A stretch of DNA of 19,986 bases from Caldifarciminota bacterium (GCA_015486685.1 WFRC01000293.1:1-19986); one strand, 5' to 3'; positions 1 to 8,300 are shown, counted from the stretch's first letter. The notes: a model not told the origin generated them from the sequence alone. A program made the numbers and translations.

Positions 1-251
1 CTTTAATACAAAAAAGGATAATCTGGATATTTCCTGTTATTGCGATGATTTTCCTTCTTTATGGTGCCGGTATGCATTTTTATACTATATTTTACTATTC
101 CGATGCCCTTTCGCATGCCGACCCTGCTGACCTATTTAACCTGATTGTCTGTATGTTAAGAAATGGCAGTTGGGAAGCATTTGGCATCCTTATTGCCGGG
201 ATTATCTCCCTGCTTGGCAGTGGAATTTATTACAGGTGGACATCAAGATAA
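1..251 (+). CDS. 3' end of an unrecognised membrane protein (partial)
   Basis: An open frame runs in from the left edge (codons begin at base 3) and ends at TAA 249-251. About 82 residues are visible and the true start lies outside the window, so the ATG at 45 is probably internal. Two hydrophobic stretches can be seen: one around bases 18-95, and one around bases 186-230 (GILIAGIISLLGSGIYY). The chain ends in a short basic tail, YRWTSR. This pattern fits the last membrane helices of an integral membrane protein. No family motif is recognisable, and no function is proposed. It is followed by a 230-base non-coding stretch rich in repeats, so it is probably not co-transcribed with the next gene. 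Confidence 0.6.
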   Translation, partial: LIQKRIIWIFPVIAMIFLLYGAGMHFYTIFYYSDALSHADPADLFNLIVCMLRNGSWEAFGILIAGIISLLGSGIYYRWTSR

Positions 252-331
252 AAATAAGTGGGAACTGAGAAGTGGGAAGTAAGAAGTGAAAGACCGTGAG
301 GCGTAAAGCGTAAATTGTAAAGTGCAAAATG
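252..331. repeat. Low-complexity AT-rich intergenic repeat tract (left of H-NOX)
   Basis: The segment holds short reiterated words: an AAGTGGGAAGT-like run at 261-291, then repeated GTAAAG/GTAAA units at about 300-331. A similar tract in the opposite orientation (TTTAAC/TTTTAC units) lies at 1066-1098 on the other side of the H-NOX gene. No open frame or RNA gene is visible. The tract looks like dispersed intergenic repeat sequence. Confidence 0.45.
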
Positions 332-350
332 ATAAAGTCAGCTGAAAGCA

Positions 351-388
351 TTGTCATTGCGAGGAGCGTAGCGACGAAGCAACCTCAC
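351..388 (+). repeat. Dispersed intergenic repeat, TGTCATTGCGAG type
   Basis: The segment begins TTGTCATTGCGAGGAGCG and continues through GCGACGAAGCAACCTC. It is relatively GC-rich and carries an imperfect outer dyad, TTGC...GCAA. Sequences of this form (TGTCATTGCGAG...GAAGCAATCTC) are, from memory, common REP-like intergenic repeats in many environmental genomes. A related unit (TGTCATTCTGAG) lies in inverted orientation at 1010-1042. Confidence 0.5.
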
Positions 389-422
389 AGGTGGGGTGGT
401 AAAGATAGCCGTTGGCAAAACG

Positions 423-460
423 AAAAAACGCTTAAGAATTGGAAAAAACTTTTTTATTTT
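423..460 (+). promoter_or_regulatory. Promoter box of the H-NOX gene (copy 1 of a duplicated 38-bp box)
   Basis: A candidate -35 TTAAGA (432-437) lies 17 bases from a candidate -10 TATTTT (455-460). The whole 38 bp matches 1168-1205 with only 3 mismatches, two in the -35 and one in the -10. The spacer contains the exact dyad AAAAAAcTTTTTT (443-455). The -10 ends 21 bases before the ATG at 481, so the predicted leader is only about 14 bases. The -35 is weaker than in copy 2. Confidence 0.6.
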
Positions 461-480
461 TTTAAAAAAGGGAGGTGTTT

Positions 481-1002
481 ATGAAAGGCGTTATTGTTCT
501 ATGTTTGAAGGAGTTGGTCCAGAAGAATTACGGAGAGGATAAATGGCTGGATGCATTGAGGATAAGCAGCATTGAAAAGGAGCCTGCTATCCTTCCCATT
601 TCAGATGTTGATGATGCTCTTGTCCTTAAGGTGGTTGATTCATTATTGAAAGTCCTTGGTATATCAATGACACAACTGGGGGATGCCTTCGGGGATTACT
701 GGGTAAATGTTTACTCACAGAGGATGTATAGCATATATTATAAGGAATCAGACAACGCAAAGGATTTTTTGATGAAGATGGATGATGTTCATTATACTAT
801 GACAAAAAAGATGAAGGATGCGCATCCACCACGTTTTGATTATGAATGGAAAGATGATAAGACTATGATTATGCATTACAAATCCAGGAGAGGTTTAATA
901 GACATTATGGTTGGCTTGGTAAAAGCCGTTGGAAAGTATTATAATGAGCCCTTGAAGGTTGAAAAACTTGGAGGAGATAAGGTAAGTATAGTTTTCCCAT
1001 AG
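481..1002 (+). CDS. Stand-alone H-NOX (heme nitric-oxide binding) sensor domain protein
   Basis: The 173-residue product is a complete H-NOX domain with nothing attached. It opens with MKGVIVLCLKELVQKNYGED, typical of the family. The proximal heme ligand is His104 in MDDVHYTMTKKM, and the heme-propionate motif YxSxR is Tyr133-Ser135-Arg137 (HYKSRRG). These sit two residues after the equivalents recalled for the Thermoanaerobacter protein (His102; Tyr131/Ser133/Arg135). The position matching that protein's O2-stabilising Tyr140 is Ile142, so the distal pocket looks nonpolar and should favour NO over O2; this is an inference. The start is ATG 481, after the ribosome binding site GGAGG (471-475). 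A GTG at 475 is in frame but overlaps that site. H-NOX proteins usually signal to a histidine kinase, a cyclic-di-GMP enzyme or a chemoreceptor, and none is encoded in this window. The promoter box is shared with the exbB operon. Confidence 0.9.
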   Translation: MKGVIVLCLKELVQKNYGEDKWLDALRISSIEKEPAILPISDVDDALVLKVVDSLLKVLGISMTQLGDAFGDYWVNVYSQRMYSIYYKESDNAKDFLMKMDDVHYTMTKKMKDAHPPRFDYEWKDDKTMIMHYKSRRGLIDIMVGLVKAVGKYYNEPLKVEKLGGDKVSIVFP

Positions 1003-1009
1003 TGGAATT

Positions 1010-1042
1010 TATCCTGAATAGAACGAAGGACTCAGAATGACA
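1010..1042 (-). repeat. Dispersed intergenic repeat, TGTCATTCTGAG type (inverted)
   Basis: Read on the minus strand this starts CTGTCATTCTGAGTCCTTCG. It belongs, from memory, to the same widespread REP-like class as 351-388 but points the opposite way. The two copies face each other across the H-NOX gene. It lies 8 bases after the H-NOX stop codon and shows no T-run that would make it an intrinsic terminator. Confidence 0.45.
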
Positions 1043-1061
1043 GAAGAAATAGTAGCCCCTT

Positions 1062-1100
1062 TTTTTAACCTTTAACATTTTACATTTTACCTTTAACCAT
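1062..1100 (-). repeat. Low-complexity AT-rich repeat tract (right of H-NOX)
   Basis: The tract consists of TTTAAC/TTTTAC units (CCTTTAACATTTTACATTTT and onward). On the minus strand it resembles the GTAAAG/GTAAA tract at about 300-331, giving an outer inverted pair around the H-NOX gene. No coding potential is seen on either strand; the short reverse frame crossing it is low complexity. Confidence 0.4.
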
Positions 1101-1167
1101 TTGTATTTGGCATACAAGTCTTAATAACTGAACCTAACTTTTCAACAGAAAAATTAAAAAATATCAA

Positions 1168-1205
1168 AAAAAACGCTTGACAATTGGAAAAAACTTTTTT
1201 ATATT
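1168..1205 (+). promoter_or_regulatory. Strong promoter of the exbB operon (copy 2 of the 38-bp box)
   Basis: The -35 is a perfect TTGACA (1177-1182). A 17-base spacer leads to the -10 TATATT (1200-1205). The spacer holds the same AAAAAAcTTTTTT dyad (1188-1200) as the H-NOX promoter. The -10 ends only 19 bases before the exbB ATG, so the predicted transcript starts near 1212, directly before the ribosome binding site AAGGAGG (1213-1219). The leader would be about 12 bases. This is the best promoter in the window. Confidence 0.8.
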
Positions 1206-1223
1206 CAGAAAAAAGGAGGTAGA

Positions 1224-1844
1224 ATGAGTGGTTTGATTGAATTCTTTAACAGAGGTGGATGGACAATGTGGGGATTACTCTTCGCTGCTCTGATTGGGAT
1301 TGCATACATTATTGAAAGACTCATTACATTTTCAAGGGCAAGGGTAAATCCAAAAAAGTTTACAGGGGACCTTATTAGAGCATTCGATAAGGGGGGAGTT
1401 GAATCTGCCCTTACTTACTGCAAGCATAACCAAAGTCCTGTTGCAAGAATACTTGAATCTGCACTTGAAAAATATGCAAAATATGGGAAGAAAAAGGATG
1501 TGCTTGAAGAGGCAATGTCTGTTTCAGCAGATACAGAACTTGCCTTTTTAGATAGAGGAATGCTTATTCTTGCGGCTGTCGCAAATATTTCACCTCTTAT
1601 AGGATTTTTAGGAACAGTATCCGGCATGATTCGCGCATTTGATGCCATCGCACTCGCAGGAACTGTTGAACCTACACTTGTTGCATCTGGTATTTCAGAA
1701 GCACTTATTACTACTGCAACAGGTCTTACAATCGCTATACCCGTAGCAGCATTTCATGTATATTTTACGCAGAGAATAAACAATTACACAAAATTGATGG
1801 AAGAGGCATCAACTATGCTTGTTGAGAAACTAATGGAGGCTTAA
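1224..1844 (+). CDS. exbB: ExbB/TolQ/MotA-family proton channel protein
   Basis: The 206-residue inner-membrane protein forms, with ExbD, the proton-driven motor that powers TonB. Three membrane segments are visible at about 14-34, 112-135 and 158-180. The family signature NISPLIGFLGTVSGMIRAF sits in the second, and SGISEALITTATGLTIAIP in the third, including the conserved threonines near the channel. A cytoplasmic loop of about 75 residues separates the first two helices, as usual. The ATG at 1224 follows the strong site AAGGAGG. The gene opens an operon of energy-transduction genes and its stop is one base before the exbD start. TolQ is the closest alternative, but two TonB genes directly downstream favour ExbB. 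Length is slightly short of the E. coli protein but normal for the family. Confidence 0.93.
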   Translation: MSGLIEFFNRGGWTMWGLLFAALIGIAYIIERLITFSRARVNPKKFTGDLIRAFDKGGVESALTYCKHNQSPVARILESALEKYAKYGKKKDVLEEAMSVSADTELAFLDRGMLILAAVANISPLIGFLGTVSGMIRAFDAIALAGTVEPTLVASGISEALITTATGLTIAIPVAAFHVYFTQRINNYTKLMEEASTMLVEKLMEA

Positions 1845-1845
1845 A

Positions 1846-2250
1846 ATGACTCTTAAAAAGCCTGCTCCCAATAAGGCTGAAATTCCAACCGCTTCAATGT
1901 CAGATATTGCATTCCTTTTATTGATATTCTTTATGGTATCTACTATTTTTTCAAATGAAGTAGGCTTGCAAATTGTCCTTCCAGGGAAAGGTGAAACTGT
2001 CAAGGTAAAATCTTCGAATATAGCCAAGGTATATGTAAAATCAGACGGAACTGTAAATCTTAACGGCAATCCTATAAAAGTGAACGAACTTGCCACCTCT
2101 GCGAGAAAAATGCTCGTTCAAAATGATAGCTTAATATTCTCAATAAAAACCCAGAGAAAAGCGAAATACAATATGCTTATAAAGGTTTTTGACCAATTGA
2201 GAATAGCAAATGCTGAAAGGATAAGTTTTGCCCCTTCAGGTAAGAAATAG
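1846..2250 (+). CDS. exbD: ExbD/TolR-family energy-transduction protein, first copy
   Basis: The 134-residue protein has a short cytoplasmic N-terminus, one membrane helix at about 17-37 and a periplasmic domain. The helix begins IPTASMSDIAFLLLIFFMV and carries the conserved proton-relaying Asp20. The remainder matches the usual ExbD periplasmic fold, including a late segment with ISIKTQRKAKYNML and a conserved hydrophobic end. The gene starts one base after exbB ends, and its ribosome binding site GGAGG lies inside the end of exbB, so the two are translationally coupled. A second exbD follows after nine bases. The helices of the two copies are almost identical while their periplasmic domains differ, so they may form a heterodimer or serve the two different TonB proteins downstream. 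Confidence 0.93.
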   Translation: MTLKKPAPNKAEIPTASMSDIAFLLLIFFMVSTIFSNEVGLQIVLPGKGETVKVKSSNIAKVYVKSDGTVNLNGNPIKVNELATSARKMLVQNDSLIFSIKTQRKAKYNMLIKVFDQLRIANAERISFAPSGKK

Positions 2251-2259
2251 GAGTAGTAT

Positions 2260-2667
2260 ATGAAAATAAAATTTAAGGAAAAAGAAGAAGCAACAATACC
2301 GACCGCTTCAATGTCTGATATCGCATTTCTACTCCTGATATTTTTTATGGTTACGACAGTTTTTCGTGCAGAAACAGGATTAAAGATTGAAATGCCCGAG
2401 GCAGAAGCAGCAAGAAAAATACCTACAAAAAACCTTTCTCATATATGGGTTGGAGCAAACGGACTTATATCCATAGATGATGCCCTTATCTCTGTAAATA
2501 GGGTTTCTTATATTATGATAAGAAAGCATCAAATTAATCCTGACATTATTATTTCAATCAGGGCAGATAAAAATGTACATTATGGAATTTTGGAAGATAT
2601 CTTTAATCAATTGCAGGAGGCAGATGTATTAAAAGTTTCTCTTGCAACAGAAAAGAAAAGGGGGTGA
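2260..2667 (+). CDS. exbD: ExbD/TolR-family energy-transduction protein, second copy
   Basis: The 135-residue protein has the same plan as its neighbour: a charged N-terminus (MKIKFKEKEE), then a helix starting IPTASMSDIAFLLLIFFMV with Asp20 in the same place, then a periplasmic domain. The 19 residues around the helix are nearly the same in both copies, but the rest is only distantly alike, which points to an old tandem duplication with constraint on the motor part. The ATG at 2260 follows a GGAG site (2250-2253). Tandem exbD genes after one exbB are known in Bacteroidetes and relatives. Its stop (2665-2667) lies 4 bases before the tonB start. Confidence 0.92.
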   Translation: MKIKFKEKEEATIPTASMSDIAFLLLIFFMVTTVFRAETGLKIEMPEAEAARKIPTKNLSHIWVGANGLISIDDALISVNRVSYIMIRKHQINPDIIISIRADKNVHYGILEDIFNQLQEADVLKVSLATEKKRG

Positions 2668-2671
2668 TATA

Positions 2672-3286
2672 ATGAAAAATCACATTGACTTAAAGGAAGA
2701 TTTCCCTTTTCATATCAGAATTGCTATACTTATAACACTTGTTGTATTCATACTTGCATTCCAATTTGTTCCTAAAACACAAACAAAACCATATAAACCA
2801 AAAAGAATGCACGCAATAAAGGTTGAGAAACTCCCACCGCAATTGAAAAACATCGTTGAGCCTCCCCCACCACCAAAACCAAAGCTACCTGTTGCCGCTG
2901 CAAAAGATGAGAAAGTAGAAGCAGCAACCATCCAAAAAACGGATTTTACAGGTGTGGAGAGAGAAGCAAAGGTTGACTTAAATGTTCCTGATTTCGTTCC
3001 TTACGAAATTGCACCAAAGGTTCTGAACCTTGTACAGATAGAAAAGTCTATTGAATATCCTGATATTGCTAAAAAGGCAGGTATTGAAGGAACCGTTTAC
3101 CTGAAAGTACTTGTCTGGACAGATGGCACAGTCAAAAGGGTAAAAATTATAAAATCTTTATATGATGCACTTGACAATGCCGCTGTTAAAGCAGCATATC
3201 ATCTAAGATTTAAACCTGCCTTGCAAAGAGATAAACCTGTTGCTGTCTGGGTAGCAATACCCTTTAAATTTTCTTTAACAGAATAA
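2672..3286 (+). CDS. tonB: TonB-family energy transducer, first copy
   Basis: The 204-residue product links the ExbB-ExbD motor to outer-membrane receptors. It has a short N-terminal tail, one membrane helix at about 15-33, a proline-rich linker (EPPPPPKPKLP at 63-73) and a C-terminal TonB domain at about 125-203. The domain shows YPDIAKKAGIEGTVYLKVLV, WTDGTVKRVKI, AAYHLRFKPA and a terminal VWVAIPFKF strand. The ATG at 2672 is preferred over a TTG at 2642, because GGGGG(TG) just upstream is a suitable binding site and because 2642 would overlap exbD. The helix lacks the classical SxxxH arrangement, though a His lies just before it (His14). The linker is short, which fits a narrow periplasm or a TonB of the Bacteroidetes type. 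Confidence 0.92.
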   Translation: MKNHIDLKEDFPFHIRIAILITLVVFILAFQFVPKTQTKPYKPKRMHAIKVEKLPPQLKNIVEPPPPPKPKLPVAAAKDEKVEAATIQKTDFTGVEREAKVDLNVPDFVPYEIAPKVLNLVQIEKSIEYPDIAKKAGIEGTVYLKVLVWTDGTVKRVKIIKSLYDALDNAAVKAAYHLRFKPALQRDKPVAVWVAIPFKFSLTE

Positions 3287-3316
3287 AGAGAACCACCTTG
3301 ACGGGAGATGAGATAA

Positions 3317-3925
3317 GTGAATAATAGATTAAAAGAAAATTATCCTCTATATTTCAGAATTGGGCTTCTCTCAACAATTGTTATACTTATACTTGCATTT
3401 CGCTTTGTCCCTCAGATTAAAGTAAAACCATATACACCACCCGAAAATCCTCCTCCTTTCCAGGTTATTCCCTTCACGACAACTCCACCTGTTACTGTCC
3501 CTCCCAAAAAACACATAAAATTGCCTGTTGCTGCTGACAAGAATGAAAAGGTAGAAACACAAACAATTCCAACAACGGAGTTTACAAATTTAAGGCACGA
3601 TGTAGATGTAAAATTAAAGGTCTTTGAATTTTATGCCGTTGAAGTTAAGCCCAAAGTTTTGAATTTAGAAGAAGTTCAAAAAATGGTAGGATATCCCGAT
3701 ATAGCGAGAAAAGCAGGGATTGAAGGGCAAGTGATACTAAAGGTACTTGTATGGACAGATGGCACAGTTAAAAAGGTATCTGTCGCACAATCGGATTATG
3801 ATGCCTTTAATGACCCTGCTGTTAAAGCGGCATATCATCTAAGATTTAGTCCTGCAAAACAAAGGGATAAGCCTGTCCCTGTCTGGGTATATGTGCCTTT
3901 TAAATTCTCTTTGACCGACAAATGA
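3317..3925 (+). CDS. tonB: TonB-family energy transducer, second copy
   Basis: The 202-residue paralogue follows the first tonB directly. It has a membrane helix at about 13-31, a Pro/Thr-rich linker at about 36-70 (with PPENPPP and TTTPPVTVPP), and a TonB domain at about 122-201 with YPDIARKAGIEGQVILKVLV and WTDGTVKKVS. The C-terminal domains of the two copies are very similar, but the linkers have diverged, as expected after tandem duplication. The start is GTG 3317, with GGGAG at 3303-3307 as binding site; no in-frame ATG gives the helix. No His is present in the membrane segment, so its coupling to ExbD may differ from the E. coli model. Two TonB plus two ExbD could mean two dedicated complexes sharing one ExbB. 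The cargo receptor is not in the window. Confidence 0.92.
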   Translation: MNNRLKENYPLYFRIGLLSTIVILILAFRFVPQIKVKPYTPPENPPPFQVIPFTTTPPVTVPPKKHIKLPVAADKNEKVETQTIPTTEFTNLRHDVDVKLKVFEFYAVEVKPKVLNLEEVQKMVGYPDIARKAGIEGQVILKVLVWTDGTVKKVSVAQSDYDAFNDPAVKAAYHLRFSPAKQRDKPVPVWVYVPFKFSLTDK

Positions 3926-3946
3926 GGAGAGGTGCCTTGACTTTTT

Positions 3947-4615
3947 ATGGAAGATGATATAGAGGGTAATAAACCAGAACAGCAGGTGAAAAAGTCAAGG
4001 GCTCAGCCTAAAAGGGTTATAAAAAAACATTTCATTACAGGCATAATAGCAATCCTGCCCATTTTTATTACTGTGCTTATCTTCTGGTTTCTCATCAAGA
4101 AGATAGGTGGAGGTGTAGGGCATATATTTGTAAATATTCCATATCTGAAAAACACACCTGATTTTATTCTCGCACTTATAGGTTTTTTCATACTCCTCCT
4201 TATCATCTACATAATTGGTGCCATTACATCAAGTGTAGTAGGCAGATGGGTATTAAAGGTTTTTGAGTCCTTTATAAAAAAACTTCCACTTATAAGGACA
4301 ATCTACTCATCCGCCCGTGAACTAACAAACTCTATGTTTATAAGCAAAACTCCATTTGAAAAGGTTGTACTTATACCCTACCCGAACAAATATAGCTACG
4401 CACTCGCATTTCTGACAAATGAAAAATTCTGGACCATTGATAATAAAAAATACCTGAATATCTTTATACCAACATCCCCAAATCCAACCTCAGGTTATTA
4501 TCTTATGTATCCATCAAATGAAATAATTCGAACAGAAATCCCTGTGGAATGGGCATTCAGAATTATTGTTTCAGGGGGGATGTTATTACCCGAGGAAAGA
4601 AATGTCTCCATTTAA
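3947..4615 (+). CDS. DUF502-family inner-membrane protein
   Basis: The 222-residue protein belongs to the DUF502 family, whose function is not established. The family hallmarks are clear: an early membrane helix FITGIIAILPIFITVLIFWF (about 29-50), a second at about 73-95, then LPLIRTIYSSA (113-123), FEKVVLIPYPNKYSYALAFLT (137-157) and FIPTSPNPTSGYYLMYP (173-189), ending with an IIVSGG segment (206-211). The N-terminal tail is basic and so probably cytoplasmic. The ATG at 3947 is 21 bases after tonB ends and has only a distant GAGGAGAGG (3924-3932) as a possible binding site, so translation may be weak or coupled. The gene overlaps the next one by 14 bases. Linkage to a CBS protein and dnaE suggests one transcript. 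Confidence 0.88.
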   Translation: MEDDIEGNKPEQQVKKSRAQPKRVIKKHFITGIIAILPIFITVLIFWFLIKKIGGGVGHIFVNIPYLKNTPDFILALIGFFILLLIIYIIGAITSSVVGRWVLKVFESFIKKLPLIRTIYSSARELTNSMFISKTPFEKVVLIPYPNKYSYALAFLTNEKFWTIDNKKYLNIFIPTSPNPTSGYYLMYPSNEIIRTEIPVEWAFRIIVSGGMLLPEERNVSI

Positions 4616-5393
4616 CTGGTTTAAAAAGAAAAGAAAAATAGAGAGTGAGGAAGAACTTAGAAAGATTATTGCGCAGGGGGAAGAAGAAGGAATTATTACA
4701 GAAGAAGAGGAAGATTTAATTACAAGTATCTTTGAGATAGGAGATACACCTGTAGAAGAAGTTATGGTCCCAAGAGTAGATATGATTTCTATAAGTGCTG
4801 AAAGCACCCTCAGCGATATCCTCAATGTATTTATCAAAGAAGGATATTCAAAAATGCCTGTATATTATCATTCAATAGATAATGTTATCGGAATTATCTA
4901 TGTAAACGAACTCCTAAAGTTATGGCATTCAGAAAAACAATATCTTGCCTGCGATTTGATGAGACTGCCATATTTTATCCCATATACAAAAAATGTGCTT
5001 GACACCATTAGAGAATTTCAGCAAAAGCATATCTCTATTGCCGTAATCATCGACGAATATGGTGGAGTATATGGGTTGGTGACAATGGAAGACCTTGTTG
5101 AAGAGATTCTCGGTGAACTTCAGGATGAAATGGACAGAGAAGAGGTATTATTCAAAGAATTGAAAGATGGAAGCTATCTTATCCATGGTAAGGCAGAACT
5201 CGATAACATTGAAGAAATTTTCAATGTGAATTTCGGTGATGAATATGATGCAAGGACAATAGGAGGATTGGTTATAGAAATTCTCGGGAAGATACCACAA
5301 AAAGGAGATAAAATTACTATCAAAGGCTTAAAAATCTCGGTTGTAGATGCAACAAAACAAAAGGTAAATAGGGTATTGGTGAAAAAAATATGA
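4602..5393 (+). CDS. CorC/HlyC-type protein with paired CBS domains
   Basis: The 263-residue soluble protein lacks the membrane (CNNM/DUF21) part of longer relatives and so resembles E. coli CorC/YbeX. An acidic N-terminal segment with EEGIITEEEEDLI (28-40) and FEIGDTPVEEVMVPRVDM (44-61) leads into CBS domain 1 (about 50-110) and CBS domain 2 (about 115-172, ending IIDEYGGVYGLVTMEDLVEE). A transporter-associated CorC_HlyC domain follows (about 185-262). CBS pairs usually bind adenosine nucleotides, and the family has been tied to Mg/Co balance and to ribosome quality in E. coli. The ATG at 4602 with GAGGAAAG (4592-4599) is chosen; a TTG at 4566 would overlap DUF502 by 50 bases. The stop codon overlaps the dnaE start as ATGA. 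Confidence 0.9.
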   Translation: MSPFNWFKKKRKIESEEELRKIIAQGEEEGIITEEEEDLITSIFEIGDTPVEEVMVPRVDMISISAESTLSDILNVFIKEGYSKMPVYYHSIDNVIGIIYVNELLKLWHSEKQYLACDLMRLPYFIPYTKNVLDTIREFQQKHISIAVIIDEYGGVYGLVTMEDLVEEILGELQDEMDREEVLFKELKDGSYLIHGKAELDNIEEIFNVNFGDEYDARTIGGLVIEILGKIPQKGDKITIKGLKISVVDATKQKVNRVLVKKI

Positions 5394-8300
5394 AAAAGGC
5401 ACAATTTGTTCATCTCCACCTCCATACACAATATAGTCTCCTTGATGGTGCAGTAAAGATAAAAAAACTTATCGAGAAAGCAAAGAAATATAACATTCCT
5501 GCTGTAACCATTACGGACCATGGAAATCTATTCGGTGTAATTGAATTCTACAAATTAGCCCTTTCAATGAATATAAAACCTATTATCGGGATGGAAGCAT
5601 ATCTGGCACCTGAAAGCCGTTTTAAGAAAGACAGTAAAAAAAATTACCATTTAATTCTTCTTGTAAAAAACTATGAAGGCTATAAAAATCTCATCAAACT
5701 CTCATCTATTTCTTATACAGAAGGCTTTTATTATAAACCAAGGATTGATAAAGAGATATTAAAAGAATACAGTAATGGGCTTATAGGCTCATCTGCCTGT
5801 ATTAAAGGTGAAATCCCAACCTATTTATCAGAAGGAAAATACGAACTTGCAAAAAAGGCCCTCCTTGAATATAAAGATATTTTTGACAACGATTTTTATA
5901 TTGAGATTATGCGTATTGGCGTTAAGAATGAAACAAAAATTAACGAAAATTTAATAAAGTTATCCAGGGAAACAGATACACCTTTGATTGCAACAAACGA
6001 TGTCCATTATCTAAATAAGGATGATGCAGAGGCACACGATGTGCTCCTTGCAATACAAACAAAAAAGGATATAGATGATAAAGATAGGATGAAATTCCCA
6101 TCAGGAGAATTCTGGTTTAAGTCCCCTGCTGAAATGGAAATGTTATTTTCCGATATACCTGAGGCAATAGAAAATACTGTAAAGGTGGCTGAAAAATGTA
6201 ATCTGCATCTTGAATTAGACCCTACAAAGGTTGCTCTTCCAAAGTTTGATGTGCCTGAACAATTTAAGGAAAAAGGGCATTTCGAATATCTACGGTATCT
6301 TGCCGAAAATGGATTAAGCCAGAGGACAAAAGTGACACCCGGAATAAAGGAAAAATTGGAGTATGAACTATCTGTCATTAAAAAGATGGGGCTATCAGGC
6401 TATTTTCTCATTATTAAGGATATTATAGATTTTGCCCGTTCAAATGCTATCTATATAGGACCCGGGAGAGGTTCTGCTGTCGGAAGTTTAACCCTGTATG
6501 GATTAGGCATTACAGATGTTGACCCTACAAAATACGGACTAATCTTTGAAAGATTTCTGAATCCTGAAAGGATTTCAATGCCAGATGTGGATATAGACTT
6601 TGAAGATGAAAGAAGAGAGGAAATTCTTAAATACATAAAGCAAAAATACCACAAAACGAATGTCGCCCAAATTATTACATTTGATGTGATGAAGCCACGC
6701 TCAGTAATCAAAAAAGTAGGGAAGGTCTTAAAACTGCCATTTACGGAAATGAACGAATTAACAAAACTGATTGGAGATGACCAGAAAAGAATTGATGATA
6801 TAATGAAATATAACGACAGGTTCAAGAATCTTGTAAATGCACAAAAAGACTACCAGAAATTAATAAGCATTGCGCGAAAATTGGAAGGGTTAGTAAGTAA
6901 TACAAGCACCCACGCCGCGGGTGTGGTTATTACACCTGAAGAATTGACAAATTATGTTCCTTTATATAGGCCCGGTGAAAATGACGATTTATACACACAA
7001 TATCCTATGAAAAGTCTTGAAGATGTTGGAGTGTTAAAAATTGATATCCTTGGATTAAAAACTCTATCTGTAATAAAACATTCAATAAACCTTCTCAGAA
7101 AAAAGGGAATAGACCTGCAATTGGAAGAATTACCAAAGGATGACAAAAAAACATTTGACCTGATAAAAGCAGGGGATACAAACACTGTCTTTCAATTAGG
7201 TTCAAGGGGAATGAAAGAAACCCTGAAACTGATGCAGCCTTCCACATTTGAAGATTTAATTGCTGTAACATCATTTTTCAGACCAGGGCCATTGCAAACC
7301 ATTGACCCAAAAGAATTTGCAGCAAGGATGCAGGGTAAGATAAAAGAAGATTACATACATCCAAAATTGGAGCCCATACTTAAAGAAACTTATGGAATTA
7401 TGTTATATCAGGAACAGGTTATGAAGATTGCCCATGAGATTGCAGGATTCACACTTGGGCAGGCTGATATACTGAGAAAAGCAATGGGAAAGAAAAAGAT
7501 TGAAATTATGCAAGATTTAAGAGAAGAATTTATTAAAGGCGCGGAAAAAAATGGACTTACACATTCTCAGGCAAATCAGATATTTGATATAATGGAGAGA
7601 TTTTCCGGATATGGATTTAACAAATCTCACAGCACAGGATATGCCTATATTGCCTATTATACGGCTTACTTAAAAGCACATTATCCACTTGAATTTTTCT
7701 CCTCAAATCTTACAAACGAAAAGGATAATGCCGAAAAGATTAAAATTATGATAGAAGAAGCATTCTCCAAAAATATTGTTATATATCCACCTGATGTAAA
7801 TGAATCCTATTATGAATTTACCCCAGAAAATGAAAAGGGAATAAGATTTGGTTTATGTGCTGTGAAAAACATTGGAGAATCTGCTGTATCAGAAATATTA
7901 AAAGAAAGAGAAAAGGGAAAATTTAAGAGTTTTCAAGATTTTTTAGAGAGGATTCCGTCAAGAACCGTCAATAAGAAGGTAATAGAAAGTTTAATCAAGG
8001 TAGGCGCGTTTGACACCCTGAATAGGAACAGAGCAAGTTTAATGGTAAGTTATCCAAAAATTGTGGAAATTTTATCCCGTAAAGAAAAGATGAAATCCCA
8101 GAAGGGATTATTTGCTAAAAAAGAGCAGGAAGACCTACAAATTACAAAAATAGAGGATTGGGATTTTCCCACAAAACTAAATTACGAAAGAGAAAGCCTG
8201 GGATTTTACTTCTCCGGGCATCCATTATCAGGAGAGATTCCTGTTGTTAAAGCCGTTTCCGAACCCATATCTGCAATCTACAATAAAGGCATCGGAAGTG

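Noticed and set aside
351..421. Cyclic-di-GMP (GEMM) riboswitch before the H-NOX gene, suggested by GATAGCCG...
   Set aside because: The conserved core (GGCAAACC ... ACGCAAAGCC) is absent, and the predicted promoter lies downstream of this segment, so it would not be in the leader.
905..1117. Reverse-strand 70-codon frame over the H-NOX end and the intergenic region
   Set aside because: It covers the end of a well supported gene and low-complexity repeat, and has no ribosome binding site or protein-like pattern.
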